DNA of 64,000 nt. Origin: Streptomyces sp. NBC_01264 (GTDB lineage Bacteria; Actinomycetota; Actinomycetes; Streptomycetales; Streptomycetaceae). Where the stretch lies: the NCBI RefSeq assembly GCF_026340675.1, contig NZ_JAPEOX010000001.1, positions 2,976,001 through 3,040,000 of the forward strand, written 5' to 3'. The notes under the pieces are model-generated. The model had not been told where the DNA came from, ran no database searches, and saw only the letters and a list, made by a program, of their open reading frames with translations. A program made the translations under genes and the position numbers. Shown piece after piece: positions 51,434 to 61,062 of the stretch (within the stretch, counting starts at the first letter, position 1; each line of letters begins with the position of its first letter).

Positions 51434-52582
51434 CTACGCCTTCTCGCCGCCCCGGGGCCACAGGTCCGGGTCCGGGGTGAGGCGGATGCGGAGCTCGTCG
51501 TCGGCGAGGGCGGCGCCGGAGACGGTGCAGCGGCGCAGCGCCGCGGGCAGCGGAACGATCCTGCGGTACGGGCCCACCGTGAGCAGCAGCTCGTCGCCGC
51601 GCCGGACCAGGCCGAGCTCGCGCTTCTGCGCGCGGGGCAGCGGGACCCGCCAGAGCAGCACCCCGTCCGCGGCGATCCGGTCCTCGACGGTCCAGACGGG
51701 GCGGGGCGCGGTCGCCGGGGCGGGCGCCGGGGCCAGCTCCGCGAGGTCCTCAGGGCCGTGCGGGTCCCGGCCCAGGTGGGGTACGGGGAGCACCGGGAGG
51801 CTCCCGTCGCCGGCCCACTGGGCCGCGTACTTCTCCTGCTGGGCGGCGAGTCCCGCCAGCCAGGGGTCGGTGGATCCGGCGGGCAGCATCCGGTTGGCGA
51901 CGAGCGCCGAGACGGGCAGCCGGTACAGGGCGAGCCCGAGCATGCCCAGGCGCAGCGCGGCGTCGGCGCCGGGTCCCGGCTCGGCGACGAGCCGTACGGA
52001 GGTGGTGGGGGCCTCCAGCACCTCCTGCACGGCCGCCAGGTCCTCGTCCCAGCGGGCGGCCGCCTCGTACAGCCACTGCGCGGGCATGGGGACACCGGCG
52101 AGCTGGGCCAGTACGGGGCGCAGGGCGCGGGCCGCCTGGCGCTCCGCGGGGAGCAGCCGGGCGAGGTAGCGGCGGAGCTGGGCGGGGAGGGCGAGGGCGG
52201 TGACGGCCTGGTGCAGCGGGGGCAGGTCGACCACCAAGAGGTCGGTGCCGGGTTCGTCCGCGGCCCGCCGTACGGCGCGGAGCAGGGCGAACTGCTCGGC
52301 GCCGGGCAGTTCGGTGATCTCGTCGGCGTGCAGCGGGCGGGCGCCGAGCATGCCGAGGACGGCGGAGCCGCGCTCCTGGAGCTCGACGAACTCGCGCCGG
52401 AACTCCTCGCCGGAGTCGACGCGGGCCACGCCGAGGGTGCCGTGCGGGGTGACGGGCGGGTCGGTGGGGTCCGCGGTGAGGAGCAGCACCCGGTGCCCCT
52501 GCCGTGCGGCGGCGAGTGCGGTGGCCGCCGCGACGGTACTCCGCCCGGCGCCGCCGGGGCCGGTGACGAGAAGGGTGTGCAT
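51434..52582 (-). CDS. ArsA-like P-loop ATPase (anion-transport ATPase family)
   Basis: 382 residues with a deviant Walker A, LLVTGPGGAGRSTVAAATAL, as in ArsA/Get3/MinD-type SIMIBI ATPases. TDLLVVDLPPLHQA is the Walker B-like region and SALVANRML resembles the Switch/adenine-binding segment. The arsenite-binding Cys residues of true ArsA are absent, so it is unlikely to act in arsenic export. The C-terminal domain (LWRVPLPRAQKRELGLVRRGDELLLTVGPYRR) resembles the ArsA HSP20-like domain. M. tuberculosis Rv2184c is the positional equivalent. Role unknown. ATG 52582 start; a long repeat-filled gap lies upstream. Confidence 0.85.
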   Translation of the reverse strand: MHTLLVTGPGGAGRSTVAAATALAAARQGHRVLLLTADPTDPPVTPHGTLGVARVDSGEEFRREFVELQERGSAVLGMLGARPLHADEITELPGAEQFALLRAVRRAADEPGTDLLVVDLPPLHQAVTALALPAQLRRYLARLLPAERQAARALRPVLAQLAGVPMPAQWLYEAAARWDEDLAAVQEVLEAPTTSVRLVAEPGPGADAALRLGMLGLALYRLPVSALVANRMLPAGSTDPWLAGLAAQQEKYAAQWAGDGSLPVLPVPHLGRDPHGPEDLAELAPAPAPATAPRPVWTVEDRIAADGVLLWRVPLPRAQKRELGLVRRGDELLLTVGPYRRIVPLPAALRRCTVSGAALADDELRIRLTPDPDLWPRGGEKA

Positions 52583-52714
52583 GCTGCTCCTAGCTCCGCG
52601 TGTGCCTGGCCCCTGCGCCCCTGCGGGGCCCCTGGTGGCCCCCGCCAGCCTGCCACGCCCCCGGAGCGGGCTCCGCCCTGCCCCTTCGGCCGGCGCCGGC
52701 TGCGACCTTTGCCG

Positions 52715-52995
52715 CTGCGCGGGGCTGGGTCCCCTACCCGCCCTTCCACCGTTCCCCGGGCGCTGCCCGGACCCCGGTCCTCAAACGCCGGACGGGCTGA
52801 AAGCCCCTGGGGCTCCGCCCCGGACCCCGCGCCTCAAACGCCGGCGAGGCTGGATCTGCCCAGCCCCTCCGGCGTTTGAGGAGCGGGGGTTCCGAGGGCC
52901 GGCCCCCGGCAACGGCGCCGCACCCGGCAAAGGGTCCGGGCGCAGCCCGGGGAACGGGCGAAGGGCGGGTAGGGGACCCAGCCCCGCAGGGCCGA
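52715..52995. repeat. Palindromic intergenic element, copy A3 (largest)
   Basis: Part of a 554-bp gene-free gap (52583-53136). The CCCTACCCGCCCTTCCACCG module (about 52732) and its inverse GAAGGGCGGGTAGGGGAC (about 52961) flank three copies of the TCAAACGCCGG core: 52781-52791, 52834-52844 and, inverted, 52869-52879. The last two form inverted arms about 25 bp long. The remaining sequence (52583-52714, 52996-53067) is GC-rich with no gene seen. Confidence 0.85.
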
Positions 52996-53067
52996 CCCAG
53001 CCGCACCCGCCCACCCGCCCCGCGCCGGGACGGCCATGGCGCAAGCGCCGACCCGCCACCGCCGGAC

Positions 53068-53139
53068 GGAGTCCGGCGCAGCGCCGCGAAGCCCGCGCAG
53101 CGGTACGAGCGGCGCGTCAAGAAGGTGCCCGGCGCGTTA
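53068..53139. repeat. Palindromic element family B, copy B2
   Basis: Shares GCGAAGCCCGCGCAGCGGT and GAGCGGCGCGTCAAGAAGGT with copy B1, followed by GCCCGGCGCGTTAAGAAGG. The TTA at 53137-53139 is the TAA stop of the SRPBCC gene. Confidence 0.8.
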
Positions 53140-53589
53140 AGAAGGGTTGGGGTGGCTTTCCACGCGCTTCTTCAGGCCCGCCAGCGCCCGGTCGATGATG
53201 ACCTTCTCCGCCTTGCGCTTGATCATCCCGAGCATCGGGATCTTGACGTCCACGGTCAGCGAGTACGTCACCTCGGTGCGCGCACCGCCCGCGACCGGCG
53301 CCAGCTGGTAGGACCCGTCGAGCTGCCGCAGCATCTGGGACTTGTCCAGCGTCCAGCTGACCGTGTTCTCCGCCGGCCAGGTGTAGGCCAGCGTGTGGTC
53401 GTCCTTGATCGCGCCCGCGTCCAGCAGCAGCCGGACGAGGGAGGCCCGGCCGGCGTCGTCCTTCGCCAGGATCTCGGCCTCCTTCACCTCGCCGGTCCAC
53501 TCCGGGTAGCGGGCGAAGTCGGCGATCACGGCCATGACGTCCGCCGGGGACGCCTCGATCATGATGCTCGAGCTGGTGTGTTCCGCCAT
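53137..53589 (-). CDS. SRPBCC (polyketide cyclase/START-like) protein
   Basis: 150-residue helix-grip protein. The N-terminal IMIEASPADVMAVIADFARYPEWTGEVKEAEIL is the typical SRPBCC/polyketide_cyc2 start with its first strand and capping helices. TYSLTVDVKIPMLGMIKRKAEKVIIDRALAGLKKRVE forms the last strand and long C-terminal helix. The family binds hydrophobic ligands; the ligand here is unknown. M. tuberculosis Rv2185c is the positional counterpart. ATG 53589 follows GGAGGAGCGAC. The stop TAA lies in repeat element B2. Confidence 0.87.
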   Translation of the reverse strand: MAEHTSSSIMIEASPADVMAVIADFARYPEWTGEVKEAEILAKDDAGRASLVRLLLDAGAIKDDHTLAYTWPAENTVSWTLDKSQMLRQLDGSYQLAPVAGGARTEVTYSLTVDVKIPMLGMIKRKAEKVIIDRALAGLKKRVESHPNPS

Positions 53590-53696
53590 CGCGGTCGCTC
53601 CTCCGGGGGGAGTTCGAGGAAGTGTGCGGACGGCCTGGGCCTGGGCCGGGCCGCCGCGTGAAGGCTATCGCGCGTCACGAGCTCACCGATCACCAC

Positions 53697-54491
53697 TCAC
53701 CACTCCAGGGCCCACGGCCTTCCCGTGGCGGCGAAGTGTCCGACGTTCACGCACTCGGTGGCGCCGATCCGCATCCGCCGGGCGAGCGGCTGGTGGACGT
53801 GGCCGAAGAGCGCGTACCGGGGCCGCACCCGGCGGATCGCGGCGAGCAGGGCCCCGCTCCCCCGCTCGAAGCGCCGCGCCACGGTGTCGTAGCAGAGCTC
53901 CGGCACCTCCGGCGGGATGTGCGAGCACAGCACGTCGACCTCGCCCAGCGCCTCCACCTTGGCCGCGTACTCCTCCTCGGGCACCTCGTACGGCGTGCGC
54001 ATCGGCGAGGGCAGGCCGCCGCCGACGAAGCCGAAGACCCGGCCCCCGATCTCGGCCCTCTGTCCGTCGAGCACGGTCAGGCCGGGGCCGGCGTACTCGG
54101 GCCAGAGCCCGGGGATGTCCACGTTGCCGTACGTGGCGTACGTGGGGTGCGGGAAGGCGGCGAACATCTCGGCGTACTGACGGCGGACCGCGCCCTCGAC
54201 GAGCCGTTCCCGGTCCCGCCCGGCCCACAGCCCGCGGGCGAACTCCCGGGCCTCCTCGAAACGGCGGGCGGTGCGCAGATTCACGATGTGATCGGCGTTC
54301 TCGACGCCGAAGAGGTCGGGGAAGATGCCGCGCGAGTGGTCGGCGTAGTCGAGGAAGAGGACGAGGTCGCCGAGGCAGATCAGCGCGTCGGCGCCCCTCC
54401 CGGCCCGTGCCAGGGCCTCGGTGTTGCCGTGGACGTCGCTGACGACGTGGACCCGTGTCCGGTTTTTCGTGCCACCCATAGAGCCACCCAT
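53697..54491 (-). CDS. Calcineurin-like metallophosphoesterase
   Basis: 264 residues. The metal-binding motifs are VHVVSDVHGNTEAL (D-x-H), ALICLGDLVLFLD (GD), YATYGNVD (GN, with Val-Asp replacing the more usual His-Asp), VDVLCSHIPPEV (H) and YALFGHVHQPLA (G-H-x-H). It belongs to the YfcE/MPE group and could hydrolyse phosphodiesters or nucleotides. ATG 54491 stands 6 nt after TAGGGT with no good ribosome binding site, so a leaderless start is likely; ATG 54479 is a second in-frame choice. It is divergent from the acyl-CoA synthetase gene. Confidence 0.88.
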   Translation of the reverse strand: MGGSMGGTKNRTRVHVVSDVHGNTEALARAGRGADALICLGDLVLFLDYADHSRGIFPDLFGVENADHIVNLRTARRFEEAREFARGLWAGRDRERLVEGAVRRQYAEMFAAFPHPTYATYGNVDIPGLWPEYAGPGLTVLDGQRAEIGGRVFGFVGGGLPSPMRTPYEVPEEEYAAKVEALGEVDVLCSHIPPEVPELCYDTVARRFERGSGALLAAIRRVRPRYALFGHVHQPLARRMRIGATECVNVGHFAATGRPWALEW

Positions 54492-54719
54492 GCGGCCACC
54501 CTAGGCGCGCTTGGCCACCGCGGGGAGGGAATCGGGTCAGGCGGCCGGACCTGCGGTTACTTCCGAGTCGCAAACCGGGTCGACTAATGTCGGCAGGACA
54601 CGGCCGCGACATGTGACGCAGGGAACATCTGGCCGGTTCCCTCTATCCGGAACCCCCTACCGGTGGGTAACGTCCGGTCGGTCCACATGGTGGCGATGGC
54701 GCCCAGAGGAGCAGCAGTC

Positions 54720-56516
54720 TTGCGCGAGTTCAGCCTTCCGGCCCTGTACGAGGTCCCGTCGGACGGGAACCTGACGGATCTCATCCGCCGCAACGCCGCT
54801 CAGCATCCCGACACCGCCGTCATGGCCCGCAAGGTCGGCGGCGCGTGGCAGGACGTCACCGCGACCGAGTTCCTCGCCGAGGTCCGCAGCGCGGCGAAGG
54901 GCCTGATCGCGGCCGGCATCGAGCCCGGCGACCGGGTCGCGCTGATCTCCCGCACCCGCTACGAGTGGGTGCTGTTCGACTTCGCGATCTGGAGCGCGGG
55001 CGGCGTCACCGTCCCCGTGTACGAGACCAGCTCCCCCGAGCAGATCCAGTGGATCCTCGGCGACTCCGGCGCCGTCGCCGTCGTCGTGGAGTCCCCCGGG
55101 CACGCCGCGTCCGTGGCCGCCCTGCGCGACCGGCTGCCGGAGCTGCGCGAGGTCTGGGAGATCGAGCAGGGCGCCCTGAAGACGCTGAAGGCCGCCGGCG
55201 CCGGGGTCTCCGACGCCGAGGTCGACGAGCGCAGCGCCCTGGCGGGCGCCGACGACCCGGCCACCATCGTCTACACCTCCGGCACCACCGGCCGGCCCAA
55301 GGGCTGCGTGCTGACCCACCGCAGCTTCTTCGCCGAGGTCGGCAACATCGTGGCCCGGCTGCACCCGCTCTTCCGGACCGGCGAGTGCTCCGTGCTGCTC
55401 TTCCTGCCGGCCGCGCACGTCTTCGGCCGCCTGGTGGAGGTGGCGGCCGTGCTGGCGCCGATCCGGCTGGGCTGCGTACCGGACATCAAGAACCTCACCG
55501 ACGAGCTGCAGTCCTTCCGGCCCACGCTGATCCTCGGCGTGCCGCGCGTCTTCGAGAAGGTCTACAACTCGGCCCGCGCCAAGGCCCAGGCCGACGGCAA
55601 GGGCAAGATCTTCGACGCGGCGGCCGAGACGGCGATCGCGTACAGCCGCGCGCTGGACCTGCCGGGCGGACCGTCCTTCGGGCTCAGGCTCAAGCACAAG
55701 CTCTTCTCGAAGCTGGTCTACAGCAAGCTCCACACGGTCCTCGGCGGGCGCGGCGAGTACGCGATCTCCGGCGGGGCCCCGCTGGGCGAGCGGCTCGGCC
55801 ACTTCTTCCGCGGCATCGGCTTCACCGTGCTGGAGGGCTACGGTCTGACCGAGTCCTGCGCGGCCACGGCCTTCAACCCGTGGGACAAGACGAAGATCGG
55901 TACGGTCGGCCAGCCGCTCCCCGGCTCCGTGGTGCGGATCGCCGACGACGGCGAGGTGCTGCTGCACGGCGAGCACATCTTCAAGGAGTACTGGAACAAC
56001 CCGACGGCCACCGCCGACGCGCTGACCGACGGCTGGTTCCACACAGGCGACGTCGGCACCCTCGACGAGGACGGCTACCTGGCGATCACCGGGCGCAAGA
56101 AGGAGCTCATCGTCACGGCGGGGGGCAAGAACGTCGCCCCCGCGGTGATCGAGGACCGGATCCGGGCGCACGCCCTGGTCGCGGAGTGCATGGTGGTCGG
56201 CGACGCGCGGCCGTTCGTGGCCGCGCTGGTCACCATCGACGAGGAGTTCCTGGGCCGGTGGGCCGCGGAGAACGGCAAGCCCGCCGGTGTGACGGCGGCC
56301 CAGCTGCGCGAGGACGCGGACCTCATCGCCGCCGTCCAGAAGGCGGTGGACGACGGCAACGCGGCGGTTTCCAAGGCGGAATCGGTGCGGAAATTCCGCA
56401 TTCTGCCCTCCCAGTTCACGGAGGAGTCCGGGCACATCACGCCTTCGCTGAAGCTGAAGCGCAATGTGGTGGCGAAGGACTTCGCGGACGAGATCGAAGC
56501 CCTCTACCGGGGCTGA
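54720..56516 (+). CDS. Long-chain fatty-acid CoA ligase (FadD15-like)
   Basis: 598-residue AMP-forming acyl-CoA synthetase. The P-loop-like A3 motif is TIVYTSGTTGRPKGCVLTHR; FLPAAHVFGRLVE, YAISGGAPLGERLGHFF, LEGYGLTESCAATAFN, the A7/A8 region GWFHTGDVGTLDEDGYLAITGRKKELIVTAGGKN and the C-terminal Lys in SLKLKRNVV are all present. The family activates fatty acids to acyl-CoA via acyl-AMP. TTG 54720 is chosen: AGAGGAG lies 8 nt before, and the product then begins LREFSLPALYEVP; in-frame ATG codons at 54687 and 54696 lack sites. M. tuberculosis fadD15 (Rv2187) has the same position. Confidence 0.93.
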   Translation: MREFSLPALYEVPSDGNLTDLIRRNAAQHPDTAVMARKVGGAWQDVTATEFLAEVRSAAKGLIAAGIEPGDRVALISRTRYEWVLFDFAIWSAGGVTVPVYETSSPEQIQWILGDSGAVAVVVESPGHAASVAALRDRLPELREVWEIEQGALKTLKAAGAGVSDAEVDERSALAGADDPATIVYTSGTTGRPKGCVLTHRSFFAEVGNIVARLHPLFRTGECSVLLFLPAAHVFGRLVEVAAVLAPIRLGCVPDIKNLTDELQSFRPTLILGVPRVFEKVYNSARAKAQADGKGKIFDAAAETAIAYSRALDLPGGPSFGLRLKHKLFSKLVYSKLHTVLGGRGEYAISGGAPLGERLGHFFRGIGFTVLEGYGLTESCAATAFNPWDKTKIGTVGQPLPGSVVRIADDGEVLLHGEHIFKEYWNNPTATADALTDGWFHTGDVGTLDEDGYLAITGRKKELIVTAGGKNVAPAVIEDRIRAHALVAECMVVGDARPFVAALVTIDEEFLGRWAAENGKPAGVTAAQLREDADLIAAVQKAVDDGNAAVSKAESVRKFRILPSQFTEESGHITPSLKLKRNVVAKDFADEIEALYRG

Positions 56517-56569
56517 GGGCGGTTCCCGGGCCTGAGGACAGCTCCCGGGGCTGAGGACGGTTCCCGGGA

Positions 56570-56571
<2 letters not shown>
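56515..56571. repeat. Three 19-bp tandem units in a convergent gap
   Basis: Imperfect units of GAGGACGGTTCCCGGGACT type at 56515-56533, 56534-56552 and 56553-56571, each with a CCCGGG palindrome. They fill the space between the stops of the acyl-CoA synthetase and cholesterol oxidase genes. Confidence 0.8.
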
Positions 56572-58252
<1,681 letters not shown>

Positions 58253-58320
58253 TCAGACATGGCTCGACCGTAGGCGGGTACCGCAGGGGCCCGTGCGGTT
58301 TGATCGACTCTGCCCGGCCC

Positions 58321-58356
58321 CTTCCGGATCTTGACCGGTCGGGCAAGATCCGGAAG
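58321..58356 (-). terminator. Terminator after the glycosyltransferase gene (family C hairpin)
   Basis: CTTCCGGATCTTG and CAAGATCCGGAAG, perfect 13-bp arms with a 10-nt loop, 17 bp past the stop on the minus strand. It shares the GGATCTTG/CAAGATCC core with 60974-61062. Confidence 0.8.
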
Positions 58357-58372
58357 CGAACGCCTGGAGCGC

Positions 58373-59515
58373 CTACAGCAGCTCGCGCAGGCGCTCCGCC
58401 AGCAGGTCCCAGCGCCACTTCTCCTCGACCCAGGCCCGGCCGCGCTCACCCATGCGCGCGCGCAGGGCCGGGTCCCCGAGCAGGGCGACGACGCGGGCCG
58501 CGGTCTCGGCCGGGGCGCCGCCCGGGACCACCCAGCCCGTCTCCCCGTCCAGTACGGCGTCGGGGGCGCCGCCGGAGTCGCCCGCGATCACCGGCAGGCC
58601 CGTGGCGGAGGCCTCCAGGTAGACGATGCCGAGGCCCTCCACGTCGAGCCCGCCGCGCCGGGTCCGGCAGGGCATCGCGAAGACGTCGCCGGCCCCGTAG
58701 TGGGCGGGCAGTTCGGACCACGGGACCGCGCCCGTGAAGACCACGGACTCGGCGACCCCGACCTTGCCTGCCAACGCCGACAGGTCGGCCTCGTAGGGGC
58801 CGCCGCCCACGATGAGCAGGACGGCGTCGGGCACCGACGCCAGGATCCGCGGCATCGCCTCGATCAGCGTGTCCTGCCCCTTGCGGGGGACGAGCCGCGA
58901 GACGCAGACGACCACCGGCCGGTCCGTCAGGCCCAGCCGCGCCCGGACCTCCGCGCCGCCCGACGCCGGGTGGAAGGTCTTCTCGTCCACCCCCGGCGGG
59001 AGCTGCGTCATGCGCGCCGCCGCCCGGTCCGTCAGAGCCGGGGCGATCCGCGAACGGGTGTACTCCCCCAGGTAGGTCAGGGTGTCCGTGCCCTCGCCGA
59101 TGCGCCGCAGCAGCCCGCGAGCGACCGGCAGCTGCGCCCAGCCCGCCTCGTGCCCGTGCGTGGTCGCCACGATCCGGCGCGCCCCGGCCCGGCGCAGCGC
59201 GGGCCCCATCAGCCCCAGCGGGGCCGCGGCTCCGAACCACACCGACGAGCAGCCGTGTTCGCGCAGCAGGCCGACGGCCCGGCGGGTGACCCGGGGGGTC
59301 GGCAGCAGCATCGTCGTGCGGTCGCGGATCACCTGGAAGGGCTGCTCCGCGTCGAAGGCGGCGGTGGCTTCCCGGCCCTCCGCGGAGTGCTTCCAGGTGG
59401 AGGCGTAGACCACGACCCGGTCGGGGTCGAGGCGCAGCGCCATGTTGTGCAGGAAGGCCTGGATGCCCCCCGGCCGCGGCGGGAAGTCGTTGGTCACGAT
59501 CAGCGTCTTGTCCAT
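58373..59515 (-). CDS. GT4 glycosyltransferase (PimB-like mannosyltransferase)
   Basis: 380-residue GT-B fold enzyme. The N-terminal loop is LIVTNDFPPRPGGIQAFLHNMA, as in PimB' (phosphatidylinositol mannoside mannosyltransferase) and related enzymes; VVATTHGHEAGWAQLP-like and VVCVSRLVPRKGQDTLIEAMP lie at the domain junction. The EX7E motif region reads GLDVEGLGIVYLEASATGLPVIAG, the donor-binding site of family 4. The positional equivalent is M. tuberculosis Rv2188c (pimB'). Whether it makes PIMs or another mannolipid in this organism is inferred. The start is ATG 59515. Confidence 0.9.
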   Translation of the reverse strand: MDKTLIVTNDFPPRPGGIQAFLHNMALRLDPDRVVVYASTWKHSAEGREATAAFDAEQPFQVIRDRTTMLLPTPRVTRRAVGLLREHGCSSVWFGAAAPLGLMGPALRRAGARRIVATTHGHEAGWAQLPVARGLLRRIGEGTDTLTYLGEYTRSRIAPALTDRAAARMTQLPPGVDEKTFHPASGGAEVRARLGLTDRPVVVCVSRLVPRKGQDTLIEAMPRILASVPDAVLLIVGGGPYEADLSALAGKVGVAESVVFTGAVPWSELPAHYGAGDVFAMPCRTRRGGLDVEGLGIVYLEASATGLPVIAGDSGGAPDAVLDGETGWVVPGGAPAETAARVVALLGDPALRARMGERGRAWVEEKWRWDLLAERLRELL

Positions 59516-59560
59516 CGCCTGCCGACCCTACCGGAGGCCCCCGGCGGGGCCGCGGAGCCG

Positions 59561-59752
59561 GGCTGCGCCCGAGACCCCTGGGGCTCCGCCCCAGACCCCG
59601 GGCCTCAAACGCCGGCGGGGCTAGATGTGGCCGGCGCCGGGTCACAAGTGCCGACGGCAGCCGACCCGGACGGGCCCGGCACCGCCGGGGAAATCAGCCC
59701 CTCCGGCGTTTGAGGAGCGGGGATCCGGGGGCTGGCCCCCGGCAACGGCGCC
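59561..59752. repeat. Palindromic intergenic element, copy A4
   Basis: In the 247-bp gap between two minus-strand genes. The core CTCAAACGCCGGCGGGGCT (from 59603) and its inverse AGCCCCTCCGGCGTTTGAGG (to about 59715) form the arms. The flanks GGGGCTCCGCCCCAGACCCC and GGGGGCTGGCCCCCGGC match the other copies. Confidence 0.82.
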
Positions 59753-59762
59753 GGGGCCCCGG

Positions 59763-60950
59763 CTAGCGGAGCTCTCGGGTCAGGGCCTGTTGCCAGGCGC
59801 GGGTCAGGGCCGCTGGGTCCGTCCCCAGGGTGTACTCCAGCGCCGTCGGGAGGGAGTCCCGGCCCGACCGCTCGTAGAGGGAGACCAGTGCCGTGTCCCC
59901 CCATCGCCCGGCGATGAGCCGGCAGGCCAGCCAGGAGCCCTCGTAGGCCCGGGCCAGTGCGTCCGGGTCCCCGCCGAAGGCGAAGGCCCCGGGCTCCGGG
60001 AGGGTGACCGGCAGGTCGCCCTGCCGCACCGCCCGGGCGAGGGACGGGGCGACTTCGGCCGGGGTGCGGGCGCTGTCGCGGTACGCGGCCCAGTCGGCGA
60101 AGCCCTCGGAGAGCCAGAGCGGGGTCCGGGAGGTGGTCACCGCCCGGGTGGCCACGTGGGTGGTCTCGTGGGTCAGGATCACCTGGCGCCCCTCCGCCGT
60201 GAGCTGCCCGTACCCCTCCGGGTTCACCACGACCCGGTCCGCGGGGGCGGGGCCGGCCCCGGTCCGCCCGGTGGTGACGGCGCCCAGGCCCCGGTACTCG
60301 TCCGCGGGCCGCCCCAGCAGCGCCGCCATCGCGTCCAGCGACCCGGGCACCAGCACCACCACCCGGCCCGCCCACGGCCGCGGCCAGGCCGCGCTCGCCG
60401 CGGGCACCGCCTTGTCCGCCTCGGCGGCGATCGCGGAGAGGGAGCCGGAGCTCTGGCCGGCGCCGCCGAGCACCAGGGCGTGCGCCCCGCGCTCCACGGA
60501 CACCGGGCCCTGGTCCCACAGCTGTGGCAGGGCTCCGGGGGCGGGCCGGTCGGCGGTCACCGCCCAGGAGCCGCCGCCCCGGGCGAGCTCCACCTCGCGG
60601 GCGGAGCCGGCCGGGGCGGCGTCGTAGCCGGTGAGCCGGTAGCGCAGCTCGGCGCGCGCGATGGCCCGTACGCCGTCCACCCGGACCGCGGAGACCTCGT
60701 ACGACCAACCCTCCAGCGGGATCGCCGCGAGGGCCGCGGGCGGGGCCGCCGACCAGTCGGCGACGGCCCGCCGGACGTCCTGCTCGACGGGACCCACAGA
60801 AGCCGAAGCCGAGGCCGAACCCGAGGCCGCTGGCGAACCGCTGCCGCATCCCGCGAGCGGCACGCACAGCAGCAGGCAGAGCAGCACCGGCGGCAGGACG
60901 TGCGGGGGCCGCGGGCCACGACGACGGGTACCGCCCAGGACCGGGAACAT
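59763..60950 (-). CDS. Lipoprotein with HExxH metallopeptidase motif
   Basis: 395 residues. The N-terminus is basic, then hydrophobic, ending in the lipobox L32-A33-G34-C35, so it should be an extracellular lipoprotein. The mid-region resembles a small beta domain without a name. The zinc motif HETTHVATRA is followed 15-20 residues later by LSEGFADWAAYRD, the Glu-containing second motif of gluzincin peptidases. A C-terminal helical region (YEGSWLACRLIAGRWGDTALVSLY) fits the same class. ATG 60950 has TACGAT 6 nt upstream, so a leaderless mRNA is plausible; the GTG at 60953 is adjacent. Substrate unknown. Confidence 0.85.
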   Translation of the reverse strand: MFPVLGGTRRRGPRPPHVLPPVLLCLLLCVPLAGCGSGSPAASGSASASASVGPVEQDVRRAVADWSAAPPAALAAIPLEGWSYEVSAVRVDGVRAIARAELRYRLTGYDAAPAGSAREVELARGGGSWAVTADRPAPGALPQLWDQGPVSVERGAHALVLGGAGQSSGSLSAIAAEADKAVPAASAAWPRPWAGRVVVLVPGSLDAMAALLGRPADEYRGLGAVTTGRTGAGPAPADRVVVNPEGYGQLTAEGRQVILTHETTHVATRAVTTSRTPLWLSEGFADWAAYRDSARTPAEVAPSLARAVRQGDLPVTLPEPGAFAFGGDPDALARAYEGSWLACRLIAGRWGDTALVSLYERSGRDSLPTALEYTLGTDPAALTRAWQQALTRELR

Positions 60951-60973
60951 CACCCGATCGTACGCAGCCGAGC

Positions 60974-61062
60974 CCCTAGGCCGTCTCTTTCGGATCTTGC
61001 CGGGCCCGCGACGCCCGGCACCGCGGACTCGGCCGACAAGATCCGAAAGAGACGACCTAGGG
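60974..61062. terminator. Large nested hairpin (family C), overlapping the P60 gene stop
   Basis: Arms 60974-60999 and 61037-61062 match at 25 of 26 positions, containing TCTCTTTCGGATCTTG and its complement. The spacer has a smaller GCCGGGC/GCCCGGC stem. The right arm covers the stop codon of the NlpC/P60 gene ending at 61057, so it probably terminates it. Confidence 0.8.

Noticed and set aside
51434-52582. Arsenic resistance ATPase
   Set aside because: The metal-binding Cys residues are missing and no ars genes are near; only the ATPase fold is supported.
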